Below are positions 63,163 through 64,000 of a stretch of DNA of 64,000 nt, piece by piece (the stretch's first letter is position 1; every line of letters begins with the position of its first letter). The stretch covers positions 587,916-651,915 of the forward strand of contig JAKOON010000056.1 in the NCBI GenBank assembly GCA_022577435.1. Direction: 5' to 3'. The translations under genes were made by a program, and so were the position numbers. The stretch comes from Embiotoca jacksoni (lineage: Eukaryota > Chordata > Actinopteri > Embiotocidae). The notes beneath the pieces were generated by a model. The model did not search any database and was not told where the DNA came from. It worked only from the letters and a program-made list of their open reading frames with translations.

Positions 63163-64000
63163 CTAGACAACAGCGTTCTTGTCCCGTCGCTGAATGTGAC
63201 TCCTACAAGCAGCAGGAACCGACGTCAGTGAAGGAATGTCTCCGCTGACTTTCACACGCTACCTCCAGAACTCGGCGGCTGCCAGGCGGCGCGCAAGGGT
63301 GGGTAGCTGGAAAATTACAGCTCCACCTCTGTGGAAGTGTGACGGGGGGTTGGGGGGGGCGTCTCGCTCGGCAGGGAGTCGCCAGCTCTGCGGGTTCGGT
63401 TCATCTTACCTGTTTGCCTGCAGCTTAAAGCACTGATCTGGATTCACGTCACTGACAAGTGTAAACCTGCACAGTCATGTCTTGCTGGTGACTTGAAGCC
63501 ATAAGTCAGACCGGGACTTCAGCCATCACGCAGCTCATTTCGTCATCAACTAGTTTTTAATGTGGCCACTAGAGGGGAGGAAAGTTATGCAGACTACAAA
63601 ACCAAAAAATGGAGACGATCTGAATACTGAGTTTTCAATGTGTTCAGGCTGAAAAGAATACTCACCAGTAAACACACCAAACCTGTTGCCTTTTTTTTTA
63701 AATGAGATGCAGAGTTAGCTAAAATGTTCTAATAATTATATTTCCTGTATATATACGATCGTCACTCACTAACATCTTGTGGTTTTGACTGACTGGGGAA
63801 CATTTAGCTTCGTCTCTGGTAAAGGGCCTGTTCTTAACTAAGCCCCGCCCACCAACAGCAGAAACCTGACTGCACCACAGGCCTGTCAATCAAACAGACA
63901 CTACTGCCCAAACCTACCGCTTTTTGAGGCCAAATACCTCAATTAATGATTTTGAGATGGAGCGCCAGATCATTGCAACTTCCCATTTCAAACACAATGA

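Larger units (their letters stand above)
60136..64000. other. pnp 3' flank, no further gene recognised
   Basis: Holds candidate poly-A signals, the 117-bp inverted-repeat unit, a TAA tract, CA tracts at about 62,578-62,616 and 63,129-63,161, and a dispersed-repeat fragment at 63,838-63,965. Open frames at 62.7-63.4 kb are G+C-rich but match nothing I recognise. Confidence 0.6.

Noticed and set aside
62764..63436. G+C-rich open frames at 62.7-63.4 kb as a next gene
   Set aside because: No homology recognised and no splice or start context that would favour any of them.

Overview
This window is vertebrate nuclear DNA, almost certainly from a teleost (ray-finned) fish. The evidence is short multi-exon genes with GT-AG introns often only 80-150 bp long, very dense (CA)n/(TG)n microsatellites, fish-type dispersed repeats, and two recognisable vertebrate proteins. 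No prokaryotic genes, operons or CRISPR array are present. The species cannot be named from the sequence alone.

Layout. About 136-51,640 on the minus strand is the 5' three quarters of hydin, which encodes the giant axonemal central-pair protein HYDIN. I placed one non-coding first exon and 73 coding exons by splice sites, unbroken reading phase and my recollection of human HYDIN. They total 11,159 nt, or about 3,719 residues. The 3' end runs off the left edge, so roughly the last quarter of the protein is missing. In order the protein shows N-terminal ASH/MSP-like Ig repeats (exons 2-36), a divergent adenylate-kinase-like segment (39-43), a charged linker (44-54), and more ASH/MSP-like repeats (55-74). 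From 53,547 to 60,135 on the plus strand is a complete six-exon purine nucleoside phosphorylase gene (290 aa). The genes are divergent, with start regions about 1.9 kb apart. The hydin start region carries an RFX X-box, a CCAAT box and a TGACGTCA site; the pnp start region carries a GC box and its own TGACGTCA site. From 60,136 to the right edge I recognise no coding gene.

Introns and flanks hold microsatellites, a 500-bp TIR transposon with TA duplications, an unclassified dispersed repeat in at least eight copies or fragments, LINE-like 3' tails, a 140-bp-monomer repeat and a 23-bp minisatellite.

The two genes do not form a pathway: one acts in motile-cilium structure, the other in purine salvage. 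I did not find a new molecular system. The most interesting points are a tandem duplication of a three-exon cassette in hydin's charged linker, apparent loss of the Walker A Gly-Lys in the adenylate-kinase-like segment at an exon junction, a GC-AG intron in pnp, a hydin exon with no usable GT donor, and several hydin splice sites abutting CA/TG repeats.
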